23,863 nucleotides of DNA from an uncultured Burkholderiales bacterium (GTDB lineage Bacteria; Pseudomonadota; Gammaproteobacteria; Burkholderiales; Burkholderiaceae_C): assembly GCA_903953985.1 (NCBI GenBank), contig CAJBLW010000268.1, forward strand, positions 1 to 23,863, read 5' to 3'. A program made the translations under genes and the position numbers. The notes below the pieces were generated by a model. It was not told the origin of the DNA, did not search any database, and worked only from the letters and a program-made list of their open reading frames with translations. Each line of letters opens with the position of its first letter. Positions within the stretch are counted from its first letter, which is position 1. Of the stretch, positions 14,553 to 21,229 are shown in pieces.

Positions 14553-15875
14553 GTGAATTCATTGAACCTGTTCATGCCCTGCGCCGCTGGCGTTGAGGGC
14601 TTCTTGGCCGACGAGGTCCACGCCATCACGGGCCTCACGGGCCAAGACCTGATGACGGGCCGCGGCGGCGTCATGGCCCGCGCCTCGTGGCGCGATGCGA
14701 TGCGCATCAACCTGCACAGCCGCCTGACGCAGCGCGTGCTGGTGCAGCTGTCGGTGACCGATTACCGCAACGAAAACGACCTTTACAACGCCGCCAGCGA
14801 GGTGGCCTGGGAAATTTGGTTCACCCCCAAGCAGACCTTCAAGATCGACATCACAGCACAGCACAGCCCGCTGACCAGCCTGAACTTTGCAGCCCTCAAG
14901 ATTAAGGACGCGGTGGCCGACCGCTTTCGCAACAAGCGCGGTGAGCGCCCGAGCGTGGACACCACCTGGCCCGACGTGCGCATCTACGCCCACGTCACAC
15001 CCGAAACCCTCACACTGTACATCGACACCTCGGGCGAGCCTTTGTTCAAACGCGGTTGGCGCACCGACAAGGGCGACGCGCCTTTGAAGGAGACACTGGC
15101 CGCCGCCATGATCGCGGCCAGTGGCTGGGACGCCACGGTACCCCTGTACGACCCCTGCTGCGGCAGCGGCACTATCCCGATCGAAGCGGCGCAAATCGCC
15201 TGCGGCATCGCACCCGGTCTGCAGCGGCGCTTTGGTTTTGAGAAATTGTTGCCCTTCCAAAATCATGTGTGGCAAGGCTTGATCGAAGAAGCCCGCGACC
15301 TGGAACACGAACCCACTGCGCCGATTTTTGGCAGCGATGTGGCGTTTCGAATGGTGGACTTTTCGGAGCGCAATGCCGAGCGTGCAGGCGTATCGGGTGT
15401 GATCGAGTTCCGGGGTGGTGACGCGTTGCAACGCATGCCGCCGAGCGAAACACCCGGCGTGATGCTGCTCAACCCGCCTTATGGTGAGCGCATTGCGGCG
15501 GCCGGTGTCGCGGGGCGTGGGCGTGACAGCTTCCAACCTGGTGCGCTTGCCGATGCGCGCTCAAGCACCCGAGCAGCCGACCAAAGCCACCACCGCGAAA
15601 CCGCCCAAACCAATGACGGCGACGACAGCGTCGACTTCTTTGCCCAACTGGCCAGCCACTGGAAGAAAAACTACAGCGGCTGGAGCGCCTGGATGCTCAC
15701 GCCCGACCTGAAGCTGCCCGGCAAGATGCGCCTGAAAGAATCGCGCCGCGTGCCCATGTGGAACGGTCCCATTGAATGCCGCTTGTTCCGCTTTGACATG
15801 GTCAAGGGCAGCTTGAAGCGCAATGCCACCCCCAGCGCCGACACACCGGGGGCTGCCGAAACGCCTGGGCCATGA
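14553..15875 (+). CDS. THUMP-domain class I rRNA (guanine-N2) methyltransferase, RlmL N-terminal-like
   Basis: A 440-residue protein with an N-terminal THUMP RNA-binding region (about residues 45-155), then a Rossmann methyltransferase domain. The SAM-binding motif I is D-P-C-C-G-S-G-T at 200-207, and the catalytic N-P-P-Y-G-E-R-I is at 307-314. It corresponds to the first half of E. coli RlmL, which makes m2G2445 of 23S rRNA; the second (RlmK) half is missing, as is usual outside gammaproteobacteria. The start is GTG 14553 (M-N-S-L-N-L-F-M-P-C-A-A-G-V-E), with ATG 14574 as a weaker alternative. A hydrophilic stretch (about 318-358) after the catalytic motif looks like a low-complexity insertion. 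The stop overlaps the PIN gene by four bases. Confidence 0.88.
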   Translation: MNSLNLFMPCAAGVEGFLADEVHAITGLTGQDLMTGRGGVMARASWRDAMRINLHSRLTQRVLVQLSVTDYRNENDLYNAASEVAWEIWFTPKQTFKIDITAQHSPLTSLNFAALKIKDAVADRFRNKRGERPSVDTTWPDVRIYAHVTPETLTLYIDTSGEPLFKRGWRTDKGDAPLKETLAAAMIAASGWDATVPLYDPCCGSGTIPIEAAQIACGIAPGLQRRFGFEKLLPFQNHVWQGLIEEARDLEHEPTAPIFGSDVAFRMVDFSERNAERAGVSGVIEFRGGDALQRMPPSETPGVMLLNPPYGERIAAAGVAGRGRDSFQPGALADARSSTRAADQSHHRETAQTNDGDDSVDFFAQLASHWKKNYSGWSAWMLTPDLKLPGKMRLKESRRVPMWNGPIECRLFRFDMVKGSLKRNATPSADTPGAAETPGP

Positions 15876-16405
15876 GTGCAGCCCCGGATTCGCAACTCCA
15901 GGTGCGCCGCGTGCTGGACACCAACATCGTGCTCGACCTGTGGGTGTTTGACGAACCCAAGGCAGAGACGCTGCGCCAGAGCCTAGAGACCGGGCGCACC
16001 CACTGGCTCGCCACTGCCGCCATGCGCGAAGAGCTGGCCCGCGTGCTGGCCTACCCGCAAATCGCCAAACGTCTCAACGCTCGCGCCCTGCCATCCGATA
16101 CAGTGCTTGCGCACTTTGATCGCCTTGTTCAACTGCAGCCCGACGCGCCCAAAGCGCCTTACGTCTGCAAAGACCCAGACGACCAGAAATTCATCGACCT
16201 GGCGGTCGCCCACACGGCGGCCCTGCACAGCAAAGACGCGCAAGTGCTGTGCATGAAGAACCGCCTGAAGCGCTGCGGCGTGACCTTGAACCCAGTCGAT
16301 GGCTATGTCTACGCCGTCCCTTTTGTTGAGTCAGACACTGAGATTTTTCTCAAAACCATCATCCCCAGCCGCAAGGGCACCAAGCAATACAGGAGCCAGT
16401 CATGA
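15872..16405 (+). CDS. PIN-domain putative ribonuclease with a foreign toxin-like C-terminal tail
   Basis: A 177-residue protein. Residues 10-140 form a PIN domain of the putative-toxin PIN family: V-L-D-T-N with Asp16, R-E-E-L with Glu53/54, K-D-P-D-D-Q-K-F with Asp101/103/104, and S-K-D with Asp122. These provide the acidic cluster of metal-dependent RNases. Ordinary members end near residue 140-150. Here a tail follows from about residue 142 (V-D-G-Y-V-Y-A-V-P-F-V-E), ending I-F-L-K-T-I-I-P-S-R-K-G-T-K-Q-Y. I recognise this as the C-terminus of an unrelated small toxin of about 90 residues, usually encoded just before an RHH antitoxin. The start overlaps the methyltransferase stop and the end overlaps the antitoxin start, four bases each. 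Whether the chimera is active is unknown. Confidence 0.8.
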   Translation: MSAAPDSQLQVRRVLDTNIVLDLWVFDEPKAETLRQSLETGRTHWLATAAMREELARVLAYPQIAKRLNARALPSDTVLAHFDRLVQLQPDAPKAPYVCKDPDDQKFIDLAVAHTAALHSKDAQVLCMKNRLKRCGVTLNPVDGYVYAVPFVESDTEIFLKTIIPSRKGTKQYRSQS

Positions 16406-16683
16406 CCAAAAAGCCGACTTATGACGACGAAGAATTGGACATCTTGCAGGCCCTGGAGGCGGGTACCCTCAAGTCCGTTGGGGATGCGAACACGCGCCGC
16501 AAAGCTCACCAGGCCACAGCCGAAGCCACACTGAAAAAAGACCAGCGCCTGAACATCCGCATTTCTAGCTGCGACCTGAAAAGCCTGCAAGCGCGCGCAG
16601 TAGAAGAAGGCATCCCCTACCAAACGCTGGCGGCCAGCTTGCTGCACAAATACGTCAACGGACACTTGGTCAACCAACGCTAA
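16402..16683 (+). CDS. CopG/RHH-type antitoxin
   Basis: A 93-residue protein with an acidic N-terminus (Y-D-D-E-E-L-D-I-L-Q-A-L-E) and a C-terminal ribbon-helix-helix segment: I-R-I-S-S-C-D-L-K-S-L-Q-A-R-A, then G-I-P-Y-Q-T-L-A-A-S-L-L-H-K-Y. This is the pattern of antitoxins of the COG5304 kind, which bind DNA and neutralise a toxin encoded immediately upstream with a four-base overlap. That overlap is present (ATG 16402 against the PIN/tail stop). The gene is intact and full-length. Its apparent partner has lost most of its body, so it may be an orphan, or may bind the remaining tail. The toxin-family assignment is from memory of conserved sequence, not a search. Confidence 0.82.
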   Translation: MTKKPTYDDEELDILQALEAGTLKSVGDANTRRKAHQATAEATLKKDQRLNIRISSCDLKSLQARAVEEGIPYQTLAASLLHKYVNGHLVNQR

Positions 16684-16704
16684 AAAGGGCTGAGGCCACC
16701 CACC

Positions 16705-16710
16705 TACAAT
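16705..16710 (+). promoter_or_regulatory. Possible -10 element of the YecA/SEC-C gene
   Basis: TACAAT lies 25 bases before the ATG at 16736, with an AGGA Shine-Dalgarno between them. It is the same hexamer and near the same spacing as before lptA. No clear -35 is seen. Confidence 0.4.
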
Positions 16711-16735
16711 CCCGGCCTGACCTCAGGAACACACC

Positions 16736-17512
16736 ATGAACACCACCGCTGGCTTGGAAGCCGAAGACTTTGACACCCTGGACAACATCCTGGATGACCT
16801 GCGCGAGCGCTTTGAAGAAACGCCGCAGTGGGAGTTTTGCGAGGGCTTCATGGCCGCGCTAGTGTGCTGCCGCCGCGCCATTCCCGACAGCGAGTGGCTG
16901 CCGATGCTGTTGGGCATTGACCCGGACGAAGCCGAAGGCGGCAGTTTTGCCAACGACGCCCAGCGCCAGCAGTTCATGGCTTTGTGGCAGCGCCGTTTTG
17001 ACGAAATCAAGCTGGCCCTGGACACCCCGGTGGAAGCACTGGACGACGACAAAGCCTATGCACCCGAAGTGATGGACGTGCGCGGCGCGATCGCCTCGCT
17101 GCCCCCTGAAGAGCGTGAAGAAATCGAAGACAGCGAGATCCCCTCGTTTGCCCAGGTGTGGGCGCTAGGCTTCATGTTCGCGGTGGAAAACTGGCCCGAC
17201 GAGTGGGCCACGCCCAAAGACAAGGAAGCCGCCAAGTGGTACGACCTGTCACTCGAAGCCGTCGTGGCCCTGACCGAAGACGACAATGCGGTGCCTACGC
17301 TGTCAGCCTTGTCGGAAGACGGCCCGCCCAGCGTGAGTGAAGAGCGCCTGAACGCCTACGGCGAAGCGCTGTGGGCGGTGTACGACCTGCGTGAGATCTG
17401 GCGCAACATCGGCCCGCGTGTGGCACAGGTCATCAAGACTGCGACACCCGGGCGTAACGATGCGTGTTCGTGCGGCAGCGGAAAGAAATACAAGAAGTGC
17501 TGCGGGGCCTGA
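16736..17512 (+). CDS. YecA/UPF0149-family protein with C-terminal SEC-C zinc motif
   Basis: A 258-residue acidic protein. The N-terminal two thirds show the UPF0149 (YgfB/YecA) pattern: E-F-C-E-G-F-M-A-A-L near residue 33, W-L-P-M-L-L-G near 60, F-A-Q-V-W-A-L-G-F-M near 138, and W near 155. It ends with the SEC-C motif G-R-N-D-A-C-S-C-G-S-G-K-K-Y-K-K-C-C. This is the same zinc-binding tail as SecA and probably docks on ribosomes or SecB-like partners. E. coli YecA is a metal-binding SEC-C protein; its exact task is not settled. The start ATG 16736 has AGGA 8 bases upstream. The gene converges on the dehalogenase-like gene, with a REP-like palindrome between them. Confidence 0.88.
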   Translation: MNTTAGLEAEDFDTLDNILDDLRERFEETPQWEFCEGFMAALVCCRRAIPDSEWLPMLLGIDPDEAEGGSFANDAQRQQFMALWQRRFDEIKLALDTPVEALDDDKAYAPEVMDVRGAIASLPPEEREEIEDSEIPSFAQVWALGFMFAVENWPDEWATPKDKEAAKWYDLSLEAVVALTEDDNAVPTLSALSEDGPPSVSEERLNAYGEALWAVYDLREIWRNIGPRVAQVIKTATPGRNDACSCGSGKKYKKCCGA

Positions 17513-17524
17513 GGCTCTGCGAAG

Positions 17525-17553
17525 ATGGATCCCGGATTCAATTCGGGATGACA
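17525..17553 (+). repeat. REP-like palindrome, copy C
   Basis: ATGGATCCCGG, a short spacer, then CGGGATGACA, matching copy B at 5750-5778 in outline and orientation. The strict stem is ATCCCG/CGGGAT. It fills the gap between the two convergent genes ending at 17512 and 17577, where it could act as a bidirectional transcript end. Confidence 0.65.
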
Positions 17554-17576
17554 GTCGGAGACTTCAAGAGCGACCT

Positions 17577-18548
17577 TCAAACCATCCACTTCGCCAGGGC
17601 CTCGCTGGTGCCCTCGGGCAACTCTTCCGGGATAAAGTGGCCCGAAGGCATGACCTGGCCGCTGACTTGCCCCGCGCATTGCGCTTGCCACAACTCAACA
17701 GGCTTGAACATGCGGTTGACCACGCCGCGATCACCCCACAGCACCAGGGTGTCGCAGGCGATTTGGTCACCGCGCGCACGGCCTTCGCGGTCGTGCTCCA
17801 GGTCAATGCCGGCACTGGCGCGGTAATCTTCGGCCGCGCTGTGGATGGCCGCAAGCCACCCCCGCTCGTTCAAGTCCGGGTTACAAAAGGCGCGCTCGTA
17901 TTCAGCCAAAGCCTCACTCTCGATGTAGCCAAGGCCTTGACTGCCCCAACCGCCGAGCTTGGCGTGCAAATAGGCTTTCGGGTTGCCGCCGATCATGAAC
18001 TCTGGCAAGGGCGCGGGTTGCGTCAGGTGGAACCAGTGGTAGTAAGCCTGGGCAAACGCAAAGTAAGGGTCAGCCACTGGGCCTGACACTGCGGGTGTTT
18101 TGCCCCAATGGCCGCTGTACATGTCGAGCGTGGGCGCGATATCGATCACACACAGTCTTTTGACACGCGAAGCATGGTCCAAAGCCAAACGATGCGCCAC
18201 GCGCCCACCCCGGTCGTGGCCACACAAAAAGAAGTCGCCCACGCCCAACGCGTCGAGCAAGCCCACCACTTCTTGCGCCATGGCGCGTTTGCTGTAGTGA
18301 AGGTGCTGCGCGTCACCCACGGTGTGCGACGAATCACCGTAACCCCTCAGGTCGGGCATGACCAAGCGATAACGGCCGCGCAAGTTTTGCGCGACGCGGT
18401 GCCACATGACATGGGTTTGCGGAAAGCCGTGCAATAACACCAGCACGGGCAAATGCCCTTGCGCCGCCCAATCGGCCGAGCGCCTGAAGCACACGGGCAA
18501 GCCCGCTACGGTGAGCGTTTGCCGTTCAAAGCCATCAAACCAGGCCAT
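17577..18548 (-). CDS. Alpha/beta hydrolase, fluoroacetate (haloacetate) dehalogenase-like
   Basis: A 323-residue alpha/beta hydrolase. The oxyanion motif is H-G-F-P-Q-T (40-45). The nucleophile elbow is G-H-D-R-G-G-R with Asp112, Arg113 and Arg116, then Asp136, H171-W172 in Y-H-W-F-H-L, Y242 in D-Y-R and His304. These line up with D110, R111, R114, D134, H155, W156, Y219 and H280 of the well-studied fluoroacetate dehalogenase FAcD, so the catalytic residues and the halide pocket seem complete. About 14 extra residues lie in the cap between Asp136 and His171, which may alter the substrate. Epoxide hydrolases share the Asp nucleophile but not this pocket. The start is ATG 18548, overlapping the receptor stop (TGATG). 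Confidence 0.82.
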   Translation of the reverse strand: MAWFDGFERQTLTVAGLPVCFRRSADWAAQGHLPVLVLLHGFPQTHVMWHRVAQNLRGRYRLVMPDLRGYGDSSHTVGDAQHLHYSKRAMAQEVVGLLDALGVGDFFLCGHDRGGRVAHRLALDHASRVKRLCVIDIAPTLDMYSGHWGKTPAVSGPVADPYFAFAQAYYHWFHLTQPAPLPEFMIGGNPKAYLHAKLGGWGSQGLGYIESEALAEYERAFCNPDLNERGWLAAIHSAAEDYRASAGIDLEHDREGRARGDQIACDTLVLWGDRGVVNRMFKPVELWQAQCAGQVSGQVMPSGHFIPEELPEGTSEALAKWMV

Positions 18549-19570
18549 CAATCCACCTTGGCGCCCGAAGCCTTGACGACATCAGCCCACTTCTTGTGCT
18601 CGCGATCAATGTGCTCGGCAAATTGCGCGGGCGTGTTGCCGCTGGGGATCGCACCCAGCGTGGCCAAGCGCTCTTTCATGGCAGGGCTCGCCAACGATTT
18701 GGCAACCTCTTGCTGAATACGGCTGACCACATCGGCAGGCGTGCCGGCAGGGGCCAACAAACCAAACCAGCTGCTGGCTTCAAAACCTTTGAGCCCGGCG
18801 GCCTCTTCCACGGTGGGCAGTTCGGGCATGGCCGCAGAACGCTGGCTGCTGGTCACCGCCAAGGCTTTGAGTTTGCCCCCTTTGATCAGCGGAATGGCCG
18901 AGGGCAGGTTGTCAAACATCACGTCCATGTTGCCGCCGGACAAATCCAGCAGGGCTGGGGCAGAACCCCGGTAAGGAATGTGGGCCATGAAAGTGCCGGT
19001 CTGAGATTTGAACAACTCACCAGCCAAATGGATGGAGGTGCCATTGCCGCTGGAGGCCATGTTCAGCTTGCCGGGGTTGGCTTTGGCGTACTTGATGAAA
19101 TCGTTGACGGTGTTGATCTTGTTGGCCACCGCTTTTTCGGCGTTGATCACCATCACGTTGGGTACGCCCGCCACCAGAGTGATTGGCACGAAGTCCTTGA
19201 TTGGATCGTAGGGCAGCTTGCTGTAAAGGGCGCGGTTGATGCCGTGTGTGCCCACAGTGCCCATGAGCAGGGTGTAGCCGTCACCGGGTGACTTGGACAC
19301 TTGATCGGCACCCAAGTTGCCGCCTGCGCCGCCCTTGTTTTCGATCACGAAGGATTGACCAAACGCTTTGCTCAGATCTGGCGCAATGGCGCGGGCCAGG
19401 ATGTCGGTGGTGCCGCCGGCTGCGAAAGGAACGACGATTTTGACGGGTTTGCTAGGCCAGGCGCTTTGCGCCCAGGCTGCAGAAGTGGTCGACAAAAGAA
19501 TAGCGGCAGCCATGCCCAGGACAGGGCGACGGGTGAGTGAACGTGAAAATGTGCGGGTGATTTGACTCAT
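18548..19570 (-). CDS. Bug-family tripartite tricarboxylate transporter substrate-binding protein
   Basis: A 340-residue periplasmic receptor of the Bug/TctC family, which captures carboxylates or related small solutes. The signal peptide (R-R-P-V-L-G-M-A-A-A-I-L-L, cleavage near A-W-A-Q about residue 35) is followed by W-P-S-K-P-V-K-I-V-V-P-F-A-A-G-G-T-T-D. N-K-G-G-A-G-G-N-L-G and the P-Y-R-G-S-A-P-A-L-L-D-L segment complete the family signature. Start ATG 19570 has a strong AAGGAG 6 bases upstream. No TctA or TctB membrane partner is in the window, which is common for Bug genes. It is translationally coupled to the dehalogenase-like gene, suggesting that its ligand is that enzyme's substrate or a relative of it. 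Confidence 0.93.
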   Translation of the reverse strand: MSQITRTFSRSLTRRPVLGMAAAILLSTTSAAWAQSAWPSKPVKIVVPFAAGGTTDILARAIAPDLSKAFGQSFVIENKGGAGGNLGADQVSKSPGDGYTLLMGTVGTHGINRALYSKLPYDPIKDFVPITLVAGVPNVMVINAEKAVANKINTVNDFIKYAKANPGKLNMASSGNGTSIHLAGELFKSQTGTFMAHIPYRGSAPALLDLSGGNMDVMFDNLPSAIPLIKGGKLKALAVTSSQRSAAMPELPTVEEAAGLKGFEASSWFGLLAPAGTPADVVSRIQQEVAKSLASPAMKERLATLGAIPSGNTPAQFAEHIDREHKKWADVVKASGAKVD

Positions 19571-19584
19571 GCTGATCTCCTTGT

Positions 19585-19598
19585 TTTGATAGATCAAA
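19585..19598. promoter_or_regulatory. Palindrome upstream of the Bug receptor gene
   Basis: TTTGAT, AG, ATCAAA: a 14-base inverted repeat 15-28 bases before the receptor start codon, just upstream of its Shine-Dalgarno. It lies in the 84-base gap that separates the receptor from the upstream CoA ligase gene. It could be an operator; the bound protein is unknown. Confidence 0.35.
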
Positions 19599-19654
19599 TG
19601 ATGATGCCATGCAGGTCCGTAAACCTTGGCAGAAAAGCTAAAAAAGCGGCTGTT

Positions 19655-21229
19655 TTAAGGGTTTGTCCCGGTCAAAAGGGCCTGCAAGGCTGGCTTTTGC
19701 ACCTTGCCCAAAGCGCTTTTGGGCAGGTTGCACATGAACACCACGCGGCGCGGCATTTTGAAGCGTGCAATACGCGACTTCAGGTGTGCCAACACGACTT
19801 CTGCGCTCAAGGCCTGCCCTGCGGCGTCGGGGCTGCGCACCAGCACTGCCACGGGCACTTCGCCCCAGCGGGCATCGGCCACGCCGACCACCGCGCTCTC
19901 GGCCACACCCGGCAGCGTCACCAGTTGGTTTTCGATTTCGGCCGGGTAGATGTTCTCACCGCCCGAGATGATCATGTCTTTGCTGCGGCCCACGATGGTG
20001 ATGCAGCCATCTTCGGCACGCTGGCCCAAGTCACCTGAGTGGAACCAGCCGTCTTGCAAACCCGTATTGTGCTCACCATCGGCGCACCAGTAACCCCGCA
20101 TCAGGTTAGCAGCCCGCAGGCAGACCTCGCCCGTTTCGCCGGGGCCGACTTCTTGGCCGTCTAAATCGATCAGTTTGACCTGCGCTTCAGGATGTGGCCA
20201 GCCCGACGCGCCCACGCGGGACATGGCATCGGGCAGGCGCAGCACAATGGACACGGGGCCGGTTTCGGTGGTGCCATAGACCTGACCCACCGGCACGCCG
20301 CGTGCGTGCAGTGTTTCGAGGTACACCACAGGCACGGTGGACGAGCCGGTCATGATGCCGCGCAGGCAAGCGAGCGAGGTGTCGGCCCAGCGCGGGTGCT
20401 CGAACACGGCGCGCATGGTGGCGGGCACCAAGAGCGACAGCGTGGGGCGACTCGTGTGCATTTCATCCAACCAAGCGCTCGGATCAAAGCGCGGGTGCAG
20501 CACCACCTCGATGCCCGCCAGCAGCGCGGGCAAGGTCTGGATGCACAGGCCGCCCACATGGAACATGGGCAGCGTGGACAGCACCTTGTCGCCCGGTGAG
20601 TTGCTGTGCGCCCCTGCACGGCTAAAGTCGTGCGCCCAGGCACTGGCGCGGGCATTGGCGAGCAGCGCCGCTTGCGTGTGCACCGCCCCCTTGGGCACGC
20701 CCGTGGTGCCCGAGGTGTAGACCAGCAGCAGCGGCAGCTCGCTGTGGACTGCGGGCAGCGGCAATCCGCGTGGCGAGGCGGTGGCGATCAATGTGTCGTG
20801 GTGGGTGCATTGCAGATCCATGGCGTGCAGTGCCTGCGCCGTGTCGGCATGGTGGCTGTCGTGCACCAGCAGGCGCGGCTGGGCGTCCTGCATGACCTGC
20901 TGCAACTCGGGCACCGCCAGCCGAAAGTTCAGCGGCAAAAAGACCGCGCCCAAACGGGCACAAGCCACCAGCGTGACCAGCTGAAGCTCGTGGTTGAAAC
21001 CGAGCCAGGCCACGCGGTCACCCGGCTGCACGCCCCAAGTCGATTGCAGGTGCGCGGTCACGCGCTTCACGCGCCGCCAGAACTTGGCGAAGTCGTAGGC
21101 GAAGGTGCTGTCACCGGTCTGGGTGGCCTTGCGCTCATCGCCCCGGAAGGTCATGGCAGGCTGCGTACCGCAGTCCTGCGCCAGCTGAGCAAAGCGGGCC
21201 GCGAGGGGGCTGGTCTCTGGGGCTTGCAT
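19655..21229 (-). CDS. AMP-dependent acyl-CoA synthetase/ligase
   Basis: A 524-residue member of the adenylate-forming superfamily that activates a carboxylic acid to its CoA thioester. The P-loop is Y-T-S-G-T-T-G-V-P-K-G (171-181). The A5 motif is V-Y-G-T-T-E-T-G-P (318-325). D-G-W-F-H-S-G-D-L ends at the ribose-binding Asp400, with the hinge G-R-S-K-D at 414-418 and G-G-E-N-I-Y-P following. The catalytic lysine K509 is in P-K-S-A-L-G-K. Chain length or aromatic specificity cannot be read off. I start at ATG 21229, which shares one base with the stop of the upstream dehydrogenase-like gene (TGATG); the longer open frame upstream lies inside that gene. Confidence 0.92.
   Translation of the reverse strand: MQAPETSPLAARFAQLAQDCGTQPAMTFRGDERKATQTGDSTFAYDFAKFWRRVKRVTAHLQSTWGVQPGDRVAWLGFNHELQLVTLVACARLGAVFLPLNFRLAVPELQQVMQDAQPRLLVHDSHHADTAQALHAMDLQCTHHDTLIATASPRGLPLPAVHSELPLLLVYTSGTTGVPKGAVHTQAALLANARASAWAHDFSRAGAHSNSPGDKVLSTLPMFHVGGLCIQTLPALLAGIEVVLHPRFDPSAWLDEMHTSRPTLSLLVPATMRAVFEHPRWADTSLACLRGIMTGSSTVPVVYLETLHARGVPVGQVYGTTETGPVSIVLRLPDAMSRVGASGWPHPEAQVKLIDLDGQEVGPGETGEVCLRAANLMRGYWCADGEHNTGLQDGWFHSGDLGQRAEDGCITIVGRSKDMIISGGENIYPAEIENQLVTLPGVAESAVVGVADARWGEVPVAVLVRSPDAAGQALSAEVVLAHLKSRIARFKMPRRVVFMCNLPKSALGKVQKPALQALLTGTNP

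Noticed and set aside
14559..15536. A 325-codon minus-strand frame opposite the THUMP methyltransferase
   Set aside because: Shadow of a gene with clear SAM-binding and N-P-P-Y motifs.
16402..16683. Treating the PIN and RHH genes as an ordinary PIN toxin-antitoxin pair
   Set aside because: The antitoxin and the tail of the PIN reading frame both match a different, non-PIN toxin-antitoxin family, so a simple pair does not explain the extra C-terminal residues.
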